From contig DATGJP010000011.1 of assembly GCA_035295125.1 (NCBI GenBank), positions 1 through 64,000 of the forward strand: DNA of 64,000 nt, written 5' to 3'. Within the stretch, counting starts at the first letter, position 1. Every line of letters begins with the position of its first letter. Below, one piece after another: positions 35,593 through 43,865 of this stretch. The DNA comes from JAICMB01 sp035295125 (lineage in GTDB: Bacteria > Acidobacteriota > Terriglobia > Bryobacterales > Bryobacteraceae). The position numbers were made by a program, and so were the translations under genes. The notes under the pieces were generated by a model. That model ran no database searches. It was not told the DNA's origin and was given only the letters and a program-made list of their open reading frames with translations.

Positions 35593-36605
35593 TTGTAGAT
35601 AACGCCGCCTCTACGCGATTCAGTGACCCGTCCGATCGCAAACCACGGCTCATCGATCTTCTTCAGGGCTGCGGCGGCCTTTTTAAGGTTGCGGGCCGAT
35701 ACGGCCAGGATCATGCCGACACCAAGATTGAACGTGCGGCGGTAGTCCGCTTCAGGAATATTGCCGATGGATCGCAGTCGCTCGAAGATCTCCGGGATTT
35801 CCCAGGTCGAGGTCTCGATCTCAGCCGCCAGCCCTTTAGGCAGAATCCGCGGAAGGTTATCCGTGATGCCGCCACCGGTAATATGCGCCGCGCCTTTCAA
35901 AACTCGTGCGTCAGCCAGGGCGCGGATTGGCCGAAGATACGAGCGATGCACCCGCAGCAGCTCATCTTCGAGCACCCTGTCCAACTTTTCGCGCGCAACC
36001 TCGAACAGCAGCTTTCGCGCCAGCGAATAACCGTTCGTGTGCAGACCGTTCGACGGCAGACCAAGCAGCACATCGCCAGACTTGATCGTGGCGCCTGTCA
36101 GCATCTCCTTCCGCTCTACCGCGCCCACGATGAACCCGGCCACGTCGTACTCGCCTTCCTGGTACAGCCCGGGCAGCTCGGCGGTCTCGCCGCCGATCAA
36201 GGCGCAGCCGTTGTTGCGGCAGCCACGGGCAATGCCCTCCACCACCGACGCCGCCACCACCGCGTCAAGCTTCCCGACCGCGAAATAATCGAGAAAAAAC
36301 AGCGGCACGGCGCCCTGCACCGCGATATCGTTCACGCAGTGATTCACCAGGTCTTCGCCGATGGTGCTGTGGCGCCCGGTCATGAACGCAATTTTGACCT
36401 TCGTCCCGACGCTATCCGTGGAACTGATGAGGACGGGACGTTTCCAGCCGCTTAACTGAAAGCCGGCGCCGAAAGTCCCGATATCCGTGAGCACGCCTCG
36501 CGTGAAGGTGGATCGCGCTAACTGCTTGATACGGCCGACAGCGCGGTCCGCTTCATCGATATTTACACCCGCGTCCTTGTAACCTATTTGTTTTCTTGAC
36601 GCCAT
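35589..36605 (-). CDS. purM: Phosphoribosylformylglycinamidine cyclo-ligase
   Basis: A 338-residue AIR synthetase, the ATP-dependent fifth step of purine synthesis. It shows STDSVGTKVKIAFM, the ALIGGETAELPGLYQ segment and LLGLPSNGLHTNGYSLAR, with the C-terminal ITGGGITDNLPRILP. The ATG at 36605 lies 49 bases from the divergent amidohydrolase gene. purN follows with an ATGA overlap, so the two genes form an operon. Confidence 0.96.
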   Translation of the reverse strand: MASRKQIGYKDAGVNIDEADRAVGRIKQLARSTFTRGVLTDIGTFGAGFQLSGWKRPVLISSTDSVGTKVKIAFMTGRHSTIGEDLVNHCVNDIAVQGAVPLFFLDYFAVGKLDAVVAASVVEGIARGCRNNGCALIGGETAELPGLYQEGEYDVAGFIVGAVERKEMLTGATIKSGDVLLGLPSNGLHTNGYSLARKLLFEVAREKLDRVLEDELLRVHRSYLRPIRALADARVLKGAAHITGGGITDNLPRILPKGLAAEIETSTWEIPEIFERLRSIGNIPEADYRRTFNLGVGMILAVSARNLKKAAAALKKIDEPWFAIGRVTESRRGGVIYK

Positions 36606-36654
36606 TCATTAACCGGGGGTCTCCCGCAGAAATTCTATAATACGTGATTAACCT

Positions 36655-38007
36655 ATGAAGCGACTTATACTTGCGCTCGTGGCCGTGGCTGCTCTTCACG
36701 CAGAGCTGCCGTCGGCAATCGCGATTCGTAATGCGCGCATTGTTCCGGCCAACTCGCCGACCATTGCGCGCGGCACTGTGTTGTTAAGAAATGGGCTGAT
36801 TGAAGCGGTTGGCACGGATGTACAGATTCCCGCCGACGCCTGGGTCGTGGAAGGTGACGGCTTGACGGTGTATCCGGGGCTGATCGATTCTATCAGCACA
36901 CTCGGTCTGCCTAACGCCGTGACCACAGCCGCGGCCACCGGCGGAGGACGCGGCGGCGGCGCAAACGTGATCCAGGCCGCGCCGGCATCCACAGCGCCAC
37001 CGGCGCGCGGTCCCGAGGACCGGCCATCTACCACAAGCTGGGAGAAGGCGGCGGATGAAGTGAAGCCCACCGATACTCGGATCGAAGCGGCTCGCAGCGC
37101 CGGATTCACAACCGCTGTGTCATTCCCGCATCGCGGAATTTTCGCCGGCCAGGGCGCGGTAGTCGACCTGGCGGGTGAGAAGGGCGGCGACATGGTGGTC
37201 GCGCCGTCGGTCGGTCAGTACGTCACTTTGACCAATAGCGGATTCGGAGGTGGATATCCAGGTTCGCTTATGGGCTCGATTGCGTACATCCGGCAAATCT
37301 ACATCGACGCCGACTACTATCAGAAGGCCAAGGCTAAGTATGCTGCGAATCCCCGCGGAAATCCGCGCCCGGCTTACGATCGCGCGCTGGAAGGAGTTAT
37401 CGATTCGCCGCGCGTCCTGATTCCGGTTTCCCGTCGGATCGACGTCGACCGCATGCTCCGCTTTGCCACTGAGCTGAAGGTCAAGGCAATCCTGTACGGC
37501 GCTGTCGAGGGCTATCGCTCGGCAGACCTGCTGAAGAGCGCCGGCGTGCCCGTATTGGTGAATCTACGCTGGCCGGAAAAGGCCCGTGACACCGATCCCG
37601 AAGAAATTGACAATATGCGCGTGCTGGAGAATCGGGACAAAGCGCCTAGTACACCGGCAGTTTTTGCGAAGAACGGCATCAAGTTCGCGCTTTATGCCGA
37701 CGGAATCGAGCGCCGCACCGACCTTTACCGGGCCGTGAAGCGCGCCATCGATGCGGGGCTGTCGCAGGATGACGCGGTGCGCGCCATGACCATCTGGCCT
37801 GCCGAAATTTACGGCGTGGCCGACCGGTTGGGCAGCATCGAAAAGGGCAAAATCGCCAACCTGGTGGTCACCAAAGGCGACCTGTTCCAGGATAAGACCG
37901 AGGTGAAGTACATTTTCGTCGACGGGATTAAGTTCGAGCCCGTCCCGGAGGAGCCGCCCGCCTTCGGAAATCGCAATGGTGCGCCATCGAACGGAGAGCA
38001 GCAATGA
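36655..38007 (+). CDS. Secreted amidohydrolase paralogue 1, metal site lost
   Basis: A 450-residue exported protein (signal LILALVAVAALHAELPS) with an amidohydrolase fold. The first strand should end in HxH, but here GLIDSIST replaces the GIIDCHSH of paralogue 2. The later metal histidines and Asp are also not recognisable (AILYGAVEGYR, FALYADGIERR). It has a Gly-rich insert after the strand (GGGRGGG). The C-terminal EIYGVADRLGSIEKGKIANLVV segment is normal. It is probably a non-catalytic partner. A possible TATAAT lies at 36636-36641, 13 bases before the ATG. It overlaps paralogue 2 as ATGA. Confidence 0.85.
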   Translation: MKRLILALVAVAALHAELPSAIAIRNARIVPANSPTIARGTVLLRNGLIEAVGTDVQIPADAWVVEGDGLTVYPGLIDSISTLGLPNAVTTAAATGGGRGGGANVIQAAPASTAPPARGPEDRPSTTSWEKAADEVKPTDTRIEAARSAGFTTAVSFPHRGIFAGQGAVVDLAGEKGGDMVVAPSVGQYVTLTNSGFGGGYPGSLMGSIAYIRQIYIDADYYQKAKAKYAANPRGNPRPAYDRALEGVIDSPRVLIPVSRRIDVDRMLRFATELKVKAILYGAVEGYRSADLLKSAGVPVLVNLRWPEKARDTDPEEIDNMRVLENRDKAPSTPAVFAKNGIKFALYADGIERRTDLYRAVKRAIDAGLSQDDAVRAMTIWPAEIYGVADRLGSIEKGKIANLVVTKGDLFQDKTEVKYIFVDGIKFEPVPEEPPAFGNRNGAPSNGEQQ

Positions 38008-39350
38008 TGAAGGCATTTCTAACTACCCTGTTGGCGTGCGCGGTGTCCTATGCCGCCGCGCCGATTCTGATCCAGAACGCGACAATCCTCACTGTTACCA
38101 AAGGCACGTACAAAGGTTCCGTGTTGATTCGTGACGGCAAGATTGCGGAAGTAGGCGAGAAGGTTACGGCGCCCGCCGGCGCCACGATCGTGGATGGAAC
38201 CGGCAAGTACGTGATGCCGGGCATCATCGACTGTCATTCGCACATCGCCAGCGATGCCATTAATGAAGGCAGTGTGTCGGTTTCATCGATGGTGGGCATC
38301 CCGGATACGATCAACCCCGACGACATCGACATTTATCGGGCGCTCGCAGGCGGCGTCACGACGGCGAACATCCTGCACGGCAGCGCCAATTCGATCGGCG
38401 GCAAGACCATCGTGCTGAAAATGCGGTGGGGTAAGGACGCGCACGACATGATCTTCCAGGGCGCGTTGCCCGGGATCAAGTTTGCCCTGGGCGAAAATCC
38501 GAAGCGCGCCGGAAACCCGACCGGGCAGCGCATCAATGCCACGCTTCGCTATCCGGCGACCCGCATGGGCGTCGAGGACGTGATTCGCGAGGCATTTCAG
38601 GACGCCAAGATCTATCAACAAGAGTGGAAGGATTACAACGCCAAGGTGGCACGCGGCGAATCGGCCGTTCCGCCGCGCCGCGATGAGCGTCTGGAACCGC
38701 TCGTTGAGGTGCTCGAAGGAAAGCGCCTGGTTCACGCGCACTGCTACCGCCAGGACGAGATCCTGATGCTGCTCAAGGTGGGCGATGAGTTCGGATTCAA
38801 GATAAGGACCCTGCAGCATGTTCTCGAAGGTTACAAGGTGGCGAAGGAGATCGCCGATCACGGCACCGGAGCTTCCACATTCAGCGATTGGTGGGCCTAC
38901 AAGCTGGAGGCCTTCGACGCTATCCCCTACAACGCCGCCATCATGACTCGAAAGGGCGTAATCGTGTCGCTCAACAGCGATGATGCGCAGCTCATGCGGC
39001 ACCTCAACGATGAGGCGGCAAAAACGATGAAGTACGGCGGCCTGACTGAGGACGAGGCGTTGGCGCTGATTACCATCAATCCCGCGAAGCAGCTCATGAT
39101 CGACAACAAGGTTGGTTCCATCGAGGTCGGCAAGGACGCCGACCTGGCGATCTACGACGAGCATCCGCTGTCGAATTACGCGAAGGTGGACAAGGTGTTC
39201 ATCGATGGCGAGCTGTACTTCGATCGGGACAAAGATATCGCCGGCCGGCCGGCCAAGGAAGCTGACAAAGAGAAGCTGCTCGAGAAGGAAAAGCAAATGG
39301 AACAACAGAGAAGGCCGAACGGCGGCACGAACAGGAGGCCCGCGGAATGA
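38004..39350 (+). CDS. Secreted amidohydrolase paralogue 2, catalytic
   Basis: A 448-residue exported protein (signal AFLTTLLACAVSYAAAP) of the imidazolonepropionase-like amidohydrolases. The active-site set is complete: CHSHIAS with H78 and H80, HAHCYRQDE, LQHVLEGYK and the Asp in SLNSDDAQLM. C-terminal AKQLMIDNKVGSIEVGKDADL closes the fold, with a charged tail. It hydrolyses a C-N bond; the substrate is unknown, perhaps a dipeptide or cyclic amide. It sits between two paralogues that lack the metal site and overlaps both by four bases. Confidence 0.88.
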   Translation: MMKAFLTTLLACAVSYAAAPILIQNATILTVTKGTYKGSVLIRDGKIAEVGEKVTAPAGATIVDGTGKYVMPGIIDCHSHIASDAINEGSVSVSSMVGIPDTINPDDIDIYRALAGGVTTANILHGSANSIGGKTIVLKMRWGKDAHDMIFQGALPGIKFALGENPKRAGNPTGQRINATLRYPATRMGVEDVIREAFQDAKIYQQEWKDYNAKVARGESAVPPRRDERLEPLVEVLEGKRLVHAHCYRQDEILMLLKVGDEFGFKIRTLQHVLEGYKVAKEIADHGTGASTFSDWWAYKLEAFDAIPYNAAIMTRKGVIVSLNSDDAQLMRHLNDEAAKTMKYGGLTEDEALALITINPAKQLMIDNKVGSIEVGKDADLAIYDEHPLSNYAKVDKVFIDGELYFDRDKDIAGRPAKEADKEKLLEKEKQMEQQRRPNGGTNRRPAE

Positions 39351-40669
39351 AAACCTGCATACTTGCGATCGCGATGAGTTTGCCGCTCCTGGCCGGCGCG
39401 GACGACAGTTTCCTGATCCGTGGAGCCACGGTGCACCCCGTGACAGGGCCGGAAATCAAAGACGGCTCCGTGCTGGTACGGGATGGAAAGATCATCGGTA
39501 TTGGTCACAATCTTTCGGCTCCCAAAGGTGTGCGCGTCATCGAGGCTAAAGGGCTCCACGTATACCCCGGAATCATCGATTCCGGTACGGAGCTGGGTGT
39601 TTCTGAGATCGGCGCCATTCGCGAAAGCGTCGATACCGGCGAGCTGGGCACGTTCAATCCGCAGCTTCGTTCCGAAATCGCGATCAATCCGTCGAGCGAG
39701 CATATCCCAGTCACGCGCGCGAACGGGATCACGACGGTTGTAGTGATGCCCATGGGCGCGGGCGGCGGCGGACGGCGTGGCGGGGGCGGCGGCATCATCA
39801 ACGGACAGGCCGCGCTTGTTCACCTTGACGGCTGGACGTGGGAAGAAATGGAAGTTCAGAAGAGCGCCGCGATGGCCATGCGCTTCCCGACCATCCAGTC
39901 TCCGTTTGGCCGATTCGGCGGCGGCGATCCATCGGAACTCCCTCCCGGATTCACGAGAACCACTTTCACCGACCAGAAGAAGACCTATGAATCGCAATTG
40001 CGCGAGCTGAGGGAATTCTTCGAAGAGGCCCGCCGCTATCAGAAGGCGAAGGAAACAAAGGCGCCTGGCTTCAAACCCGACCTGAAATACGAAGCGATGC
40101 TGCCGGTTCTGGAGGGCAAGGTACCCGTGGTAGCCATGGGCGGCCACGAACGGGCGATTCGCGACGCGGTGAAATTCGCCGACGACGAGAAGGTGAAGCT
40201 GATTATCGGCGAGCCGCGCGAGCTGGGCAAGATGGGGCCGGAGTTGAAGGCGAAGAACATTCCGGCGGTCCTGGGTCCGACGCTGGCGCTGCCGGAGCAC
40301 GAGGATGATGGCTACGATTCGGCTTACTCGCTGCCCGCCGAGTTTTACAAAGCCGGCGTGAAATTCGCGCTCGGTTCCTTCAGCAACGAATTCTCGCGTA
40401 ACCTGCCGTACCAGGCGGGCACGGCGGTCGCCTTCGGTTTGCCCAAAGAAGAGGCACTGAAGGCCATCACCATCAACGCGGCTCAGATCTGGGGCGTCGG
40501 CGACAAACTCGGATCACTCGAAGAAGGCAAGTGGGCTGACTTGATGGTGACGGATGGCGACCCGCTCGAAACCAAGACTCAGGTGAAGCAGGTCTTCATC
40601 AAAGGCAAGACGGTGGACCTGGAGAACAAACACCACCGGCTGTACGAGAAATATCTGGCGAGGCCTTAA
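39347..40669 (+). CDS. Secreted amidohydrolase paralogue 3, metal site lost
   Basis: A 440-residue exported amidohydrolase-fold protein (signal CILAIAMSLPLLAGADD). The expected HxH is replaced by DSGTE at 78-82, and the later His/Asp ligands are not found (VVAMGGHERA, FALGSFSNEF). A strong Gly-rich run (GAGGGGRRGGGGG, near 144) lies at a similar position to the insert in paralogue 1. The C-terminal IWGVGDKLGSLEEGKWADLMV is conserved. It probably acts in complex with the catalytic paralogue. Its last four bases overlap the next gene on the opposite strand. Confidence 0.85.
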   Translation: MKTCILAIAMSLPLLAGADDSFLIRGATVHPVTGPEIKDGSVLVRDGKIIGIGHNLSAPKGVRVIEAKGLHVYPGIIDSGTELGVSEIGAIRESVDTGELGTFNPQLRSEIAINPSSEHIPVTRANGITTVVVMPMGAGGGGRRGGGGGIINGQAALVHLDGWTWEEMEVQKSAAMAMRFPTIQSPFGRFGGGDPSELPPGFTRTTFTDQKKTYESQLRELREFFEEARRYQKAKETKAPGFKPDLKYEAMLPVLEGKVPVVAMGGHERAIRDAVKFADDEKVKLIIGEPRELGKMGPELKAKNIPAVLGPTLALPEHEDDGYDSAYSLPAEFYKAGVKFALGSFSNEFSRNLPYQAGTAVAFGLPKEEALKAITINAAQIWGVGDKLGSLEEGKWADLMVTDGDPLETKTQVKQVFIKGKTVDLENKHHRLYEKYLARP

Positions 40670-40953
40670 TCGACAAAGCCTCGCCAGGTTTTACCTTTGG
40701 CGTCGCGCAAGACAATCGCGATCCCGTCCACTACTCCGGTGACAACGCGGCCGCGCGAATTGCGGAAAGTGTAGTGAACTGTCTCGTCGGAGCCTAGCTC
40801 CGCGGTTCCGCGCCAAGTTTCGCCGAACTCGTCCCGGAGGCGGATCGAGTCTCCGTATCCGAAGCCATAGATACGAGTCTTGGTCTTCTCCTCTTCAAAA
40901 CTGAAGAAGCCGCCGGGAGTACGGCTATGTACGCGGTTCCGTTTGTAGATCAC
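40666..40953 (-). CDS. Small hypothetical protein
   Basis: A 95-residue protein that I do not recognise. It has two similar beta units, IRLRDEFGETWRGTAEL and IVLRDAKGKTWRGFVD, so it may be a small duplicated beta-barrel. The start is GTG at 40953, 50 bases after the end of the GHMP kinase gene on the same strand, so the two may be co-transcribed. No signal peptide or catalytic motif is seen. Confidence 0.6.
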   Translation of the reverse strand: MIYKRNRVHSRTPGGFFSFEEEKTKTRIYGFGYGDSIRLRDEFGETWRGTAELGSDETVHYTFRNSRGRVVTGVVDGIAIVLRDAKGKTWRGFVD

Positions 40954-41002
40954 TACGTTCGATTATTCGGCTAAGTTGGGTTTCAACACATAGGGCGAAC
41001 CG

Positions 41003-42034
41003 CTAGGACGCACTCGCCGAACTACCTGATTTCCGGCTCGGTGCCGTTACGACTGGCCTGATCACCGCAACCCCGATCGCCTGCAGCCGGCGGACAAGAT
41101 CCTCAAACATCTCGTCGGTGCGGTAGCGTCCGACGATGGCGCCGCCGGACCCGGCGAAATTGGCGCTGGCGCCCGCCGCCCGCGCCGCCTCGATCATTTC
41201 CAAATTGGGACGGCTGATGCTGTAGATTTTCGCGCGAAGATCGAAATTGGCGTCAATCAGGTGGTCGAGCGCTTCGTAGTCCCGTTCGAGCAGGGCCTGC
41301 CGCCCACGCTCCGCATACGATGCCCAGGTCTGCATGGCGGTGACAATCTCGGGATCGCCGGCCCGCCATCGCTCGCGAACGTTGCTGTGAAAGACTTCGG
41401 TGCCTTCACTCAAGCTTGTTCGGTAGGCGACATAAATACTGGGGAGCAGCGCGGGGTCGAGCGGCTCATAATGCCCATAGCCCTGCCGCCGCATCAGGTC
41501 CTCGCAAAAATCCATGTAAACCAGTCCTTCATAGACCTGGATCACTCGATCCTGTAGCCCGGCCGGCACGCCCAACTCCTTGGTCTCGGTTTCGAGAACC
41601 AGGTTGGCCTGAATTGGCAGCGGGATCTCGACTGCGTAGTACCGGCACAGGGCGCGCAAGGCTGCGGTAATGATCGAGCTCGACCCTCCCAGGCCAAGCC
41701 GCAGCGGAATGGTGGATTCGTATTCGATTGTGAAGTTGCGGTTCGGAAGCTCGATGCCATGCTCGCGGCAGTAATCCATGAAGCGCACGATCAATGCCTG
41801 AATAATTCGGATACCGCCGTAGTAACCGCGCCAGCGCGTGGTGGCATACAGATCGTCGAGGTTCTCGAAGACCGGCATGTCCGCTTTCGAGGGCTTGATC
41901 TCAAGCCGCGCGCTGGGATAAAGGAGCACGCGCGCTCGAAAATTGCGCGTCAGCAGAGAAATGGTCTTTCCGTAATAGCCGTCGCTAGGATTGCCTAACA
42001 GGCCAGCCCGCGCGTACGCATAGGTCTCAATCAT
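41003..42034 (-). CDS. GHMP kinase (glucuronokinase-like)
   Basis: A 343-residue sugar or small-molecule kinase. It has an N-terminal YAYARAGLLGNPSDGYYGK segment, the GHMP ATP loop LRLGLGGSSSIITAALRAL, and a C-terminal GASANFAGSGGAIVGRY. The spacing fits the glucuronokinase/L-arabinokinase group better than homoserine or mevalonate kinase. The product would be a sugar 1-phosphate. It is divergent from dtd with 26 bases between starts. Confidence 0.85.
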   Translation of the reverse strand: MIETYAYARAGLLGNPSDGYYGKTISLLTRNFRARVLLYPSARLEIKPSKADMPVFENLDDLYATTRWRGYYGGIRIIQALIVRFMDYCREHGIELPNRNFTIEYESTIPLRLGLGGSSSIITAALRALCRYYAVEIPLPIQANLVLETETKELGVPAGLQDRVIQVYEGLVYMDFCEDLMRRQGYGHYEPLDPALLPSIYVAYRTSLSEGTEVFHSNVRERWRAGDPEIVTAMQTWASYAERGRQALLERDYEALDHLIDANFDLRAKIYSISRPNLEMIEAARAAGASANFAGSGGAIVGRYRTDEMFEDLVRRLQAIGVAVIRPVVTAPSRKSGSSASAS

Positions 42035-42060
42035 TGGGGTGTAATACTACTAAATGCTAC

Positions 42061-42519
42061 ATGAGAATCGTTCTGCAGCGGGTTAAGAAGGCCCAGGTGG
42101 AGGTGTCCGGAGAGGTGGTGGGATCGATTCGCGCCGGTCTGCTGGTGCTTCTCGGCGTCTCCAAAACCGATTCGGAAGCGGAGGCCGATTTTCTCGCCGA
42201 CAAGATCGTCAATTTGCGGATAATCGCGGACGAGGCCGGCAAGATGAACCGCTCAGTTCTCGACGCAGGCGGCGCGGTGCTGGTGGTTTCGCAGTTCACG
42301 TTGTATGGCGATTGCCGCAAGGGCCGCCGGCCGAGCTTCGACGATGCGGCACCGCCGGAAAAGGCTCGGGAGCTGTACGAATACTTCGTGGGCCGTGTTC
42401 GGGCGATCGGCTTGCACGTGGAAACCGGCGTTTTTCAGGCTCACATGGAAGTTTCGCTCATCAACGATGGGCCGGTGACCCTGATTGTGGAGTCAAAGGA
42501 TTCTCCACACGGTCGATAA
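42061..42519 (+). CDS. dtd: D-aminoacyl-tRNA deacylase
   Basis: A 152-residue enzyme that removes D-amino acids (and glycine from tRNA-Ala) from tRNA. It has the two catalytic motifs VVSQFTLYGD and LINDGPVTLIVES. The ATG at 42061 gives the family start MRIVLQRVKKAQVEV; the frame is open to 42034 but only into the divergent kinase start. A ten-residue tail beyond the usual end overlaps the TIGR03435 gene (59 bases shared on opposite strands). Confidence 0.95.
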   Translation: MRIVLQRVKKAQVEVSGEVVGSIRAGLLVLLGVSKTDSEAEADFLADKIVNLRIIADEAGKMNRSVLDAGGAVLVVSQFTLYGDCRKGRRPSFDDAAPPEKARELYEYFVGRVRAIGLHVETGVFQAHMEVSLINDGPVTLIVESKDSPHGR

Positions 42520-43273
42520 TAAGCACCTCGACTGGGCCTTTTGTCGATTCCAGCTTCAGCCCGAGCTGTTCCTGGACGGCGGTGAAAAGCGACGGGTTGT
42601 CATAATCGTCTGTCGTCCGTTTGGCTGTGGCTTCACGGTTCCATTCCAAGTGGATATCGAACAACCCCTTCAGGCCGGTTTTGTCGATAACGTTGCGATC
42701 CAATTGAGCGGAAAGAACCGCGGCCAGGCTGGAGAAATCCTCTGATCCGCCAGTGACCGGCATCCCAATCGCGTCGAGGGTCTGGTTCAGTTGCATATTA
42801 GGACCGCTGATTGACACGGTGCAATCGCGCGGCATGTCGCCCGGCTCCAGTTGACGACGGTTCATCGTGAAATTCGGGCAATTCGACACGTTCGACCGGC
42901 GCATCGGAGGACCCGTTGGGAGTATCGTTAATTCGTAAACGGGAAGCTGCCGCGTCTCGCGATGAACCCGCAGCCCGAACCGGGTTTTCAGAACTTCCTG
43001 CATCTCCAGCCCTGCGGCTTGACGAAAGTTCGCGCCTGCAGGTTGAGTGTCCAGATCCGCACCGATGTCGAAACGCTCGGAATTGAGCCATGCCGGCCCT
43101 CCGACGATTTGAAAATCGCGGACCAGGTACCCGATGCGAATCAAATCATGTACCGTGGCCTTCTTGACCGTGAGCTTCTGCTGGGCAAAGCTGACCATAG
43201 GCCCGCCGCTCCCAGTGCTAGGCGTAATGGTAATGGCCCTGACGAGCAGAATCACGACCGCCGTTCCCAACAC
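42461..43273 (-). CDS. TIGR03435 family protein (Solibacter type)
   Basis: A 270-residue member of the Solibacter-expanded TIGR03435 family. Matching stretches are TVHDLIRIGYLVRDFQIVGG, GPAWLNSERFDIGADLD, LKTRFGLRVHRETRQLPVYEL and the ending SLFTAVQEQLGLKLESTKGP with LIIDRVENP. The front has a membrane segment (AVVILLVRAI) and lacks the full FEVASVKP-type opening, so the N-terminus may be shorter than usual. The start is GTG 43273, or TTG 43270. The function is unknown; many are secreted. Confidence 0.82.
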   Translation of the reverse strand: MLGTAVVILLVRAITITPSTGSGGPMVSFAQQKLTVKKATVHDLIRIGYLVRDFQIVGGPAWLNSERFDIGADLDTQPAGANFRQAAGLEMQEVLKTRFGLRVHRETRQLPVYELTILPTGPPMRRSNVSNCPNFTMNRRQLEPGDMPRDCTVSISGPNMQLNQTLDAIGMPVTGGSEDFSSLAAVLSAQLDRNVIDKTGLKGLFDIHLEWNREATAKRTTDDYDNPSLFTAVQEQLGLKLESTKGPVEVLIIDRVENPLTPQSGSPAHR

Positions 43274-43294
43274 AACCTCAGCTTACAAAACCTC

Positions 43295-43325
43295 TTGACT
43301 TAAAGTTGACTTTAAGCCTTAGACT
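43295..43325 (+). promoter_or_regulatory. MerR-type promoter with 19-base spacer
   Basis: TTGACT (43295-43300) and TAGACT (43320-43325) are separated by exactly 19 bases. The spacer region holds the dyad CTTAAAG-TTGA-CTTTAAG (43299-43316). That over-long spacer with a central dyad is the hallmark of promoters remodelled by MerR-family activators. The predicted transcript would begin at or within a base or two of the ATG at 43333, so the mRNA is probably leaderless. No MerR gene is present in the window. Confidence 0.72.
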
Positions 43326-43332
43326 CCGAATC

Positions 43333-43737
43333 ATGACATCTCTCAAATCGCTTCTCATCCTGGCAGCCGCGCTTCCCGTTTTCGTCGCGGTCTGTCAAAC
43401 CGCATCACGCAAGGAGTCGCCGTTCGCATGCGACCGTATGGCGCTCAACGCCGAACAGCGGCATCGGCATTTCGATGAATTGGGTCCTCAGTTGCGCCAT
43501 CTCGTTAAGACTACTCGTGAGACGGCCGATGGCTACGAGTTTCTGTTTCCCTCAGACCCGGAAACGTTCCGGCTCGTCGCCGAATGGACGGCGGGCGAAC
43601 ATCTCTGCTGTCCGTTTTTCGATATCGATCTTCGCCTGGAACGCGAGGGCGGCGAGTTCTGGCTACGCCTGTCGGGAAGGGACGGCGTGAAGCAGTTCAT
43701 TCACGCCGATTTCTCGCCGTGGTTCAGACATTCCTAG
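43333..43737 (+). CDS. Small secreted protein under a MerR-type promoter
   Basis: This encodes a 134-residue protein that I do not recognise by name. Residues 1-22 form a signal or lipoprotein-like leader (LLILAAALPVFVAVCQ, with a Cys near the end). The mature part contains LNAEQRHRHFDELGPQLRHL, a LCCPFFDIDLRLE double-Cys segment and LRLSGRDGVKQFIHADF. The Cys pair and the promoter type suggest a role in metal or thiol stress, which is inference. No ribosome site precedes the ATG. Confidence 0.75.
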   Translation: MTSLKSLLILAAALPVFVAVCQTASRKESPFACDRMALNAEQRHRHFDELGPQLRHLVKTTRETADGYEFLFPSDPETFRLVAEWTAGEHLCCPFFDIDLRLEREGGEFWLRLSGRDGVKQFIHADFSPWFRHS

Positions 43738-43780
43738 GGTGGAGCGGGCATTCAGCCGGCCTTTGGAAGTTACCAGGAAC

Positions 43781-43807
43781 GCGCAGGCGAAACGAAACCG
43801 CCTGCGC
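43781..43807. repeat. REP-like palindrome, copy 1
   Basis: GCGCAGGCG and CGCCTGCGC form a perfect 9-bp inverted repeat around nine bases. The same arms recur at 49189-49210 and, with one change, at 49259-49280. It lies between two convergent genes and has no T-run. Confidence 0.6.
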
Positions 43808-43865
43808 CTTCATTGTTCCTTTCGCTTTAGCAGCTTCGACATCATCGGAAATTCTCAGCGGCTGC

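Noticed and set aside
38283..39305. 340-codon open frame on the minus strand
   Set aside because: It is antisense to the catalytic amidohydrolase, and the frame is a by-product of GC-rich codon use there.
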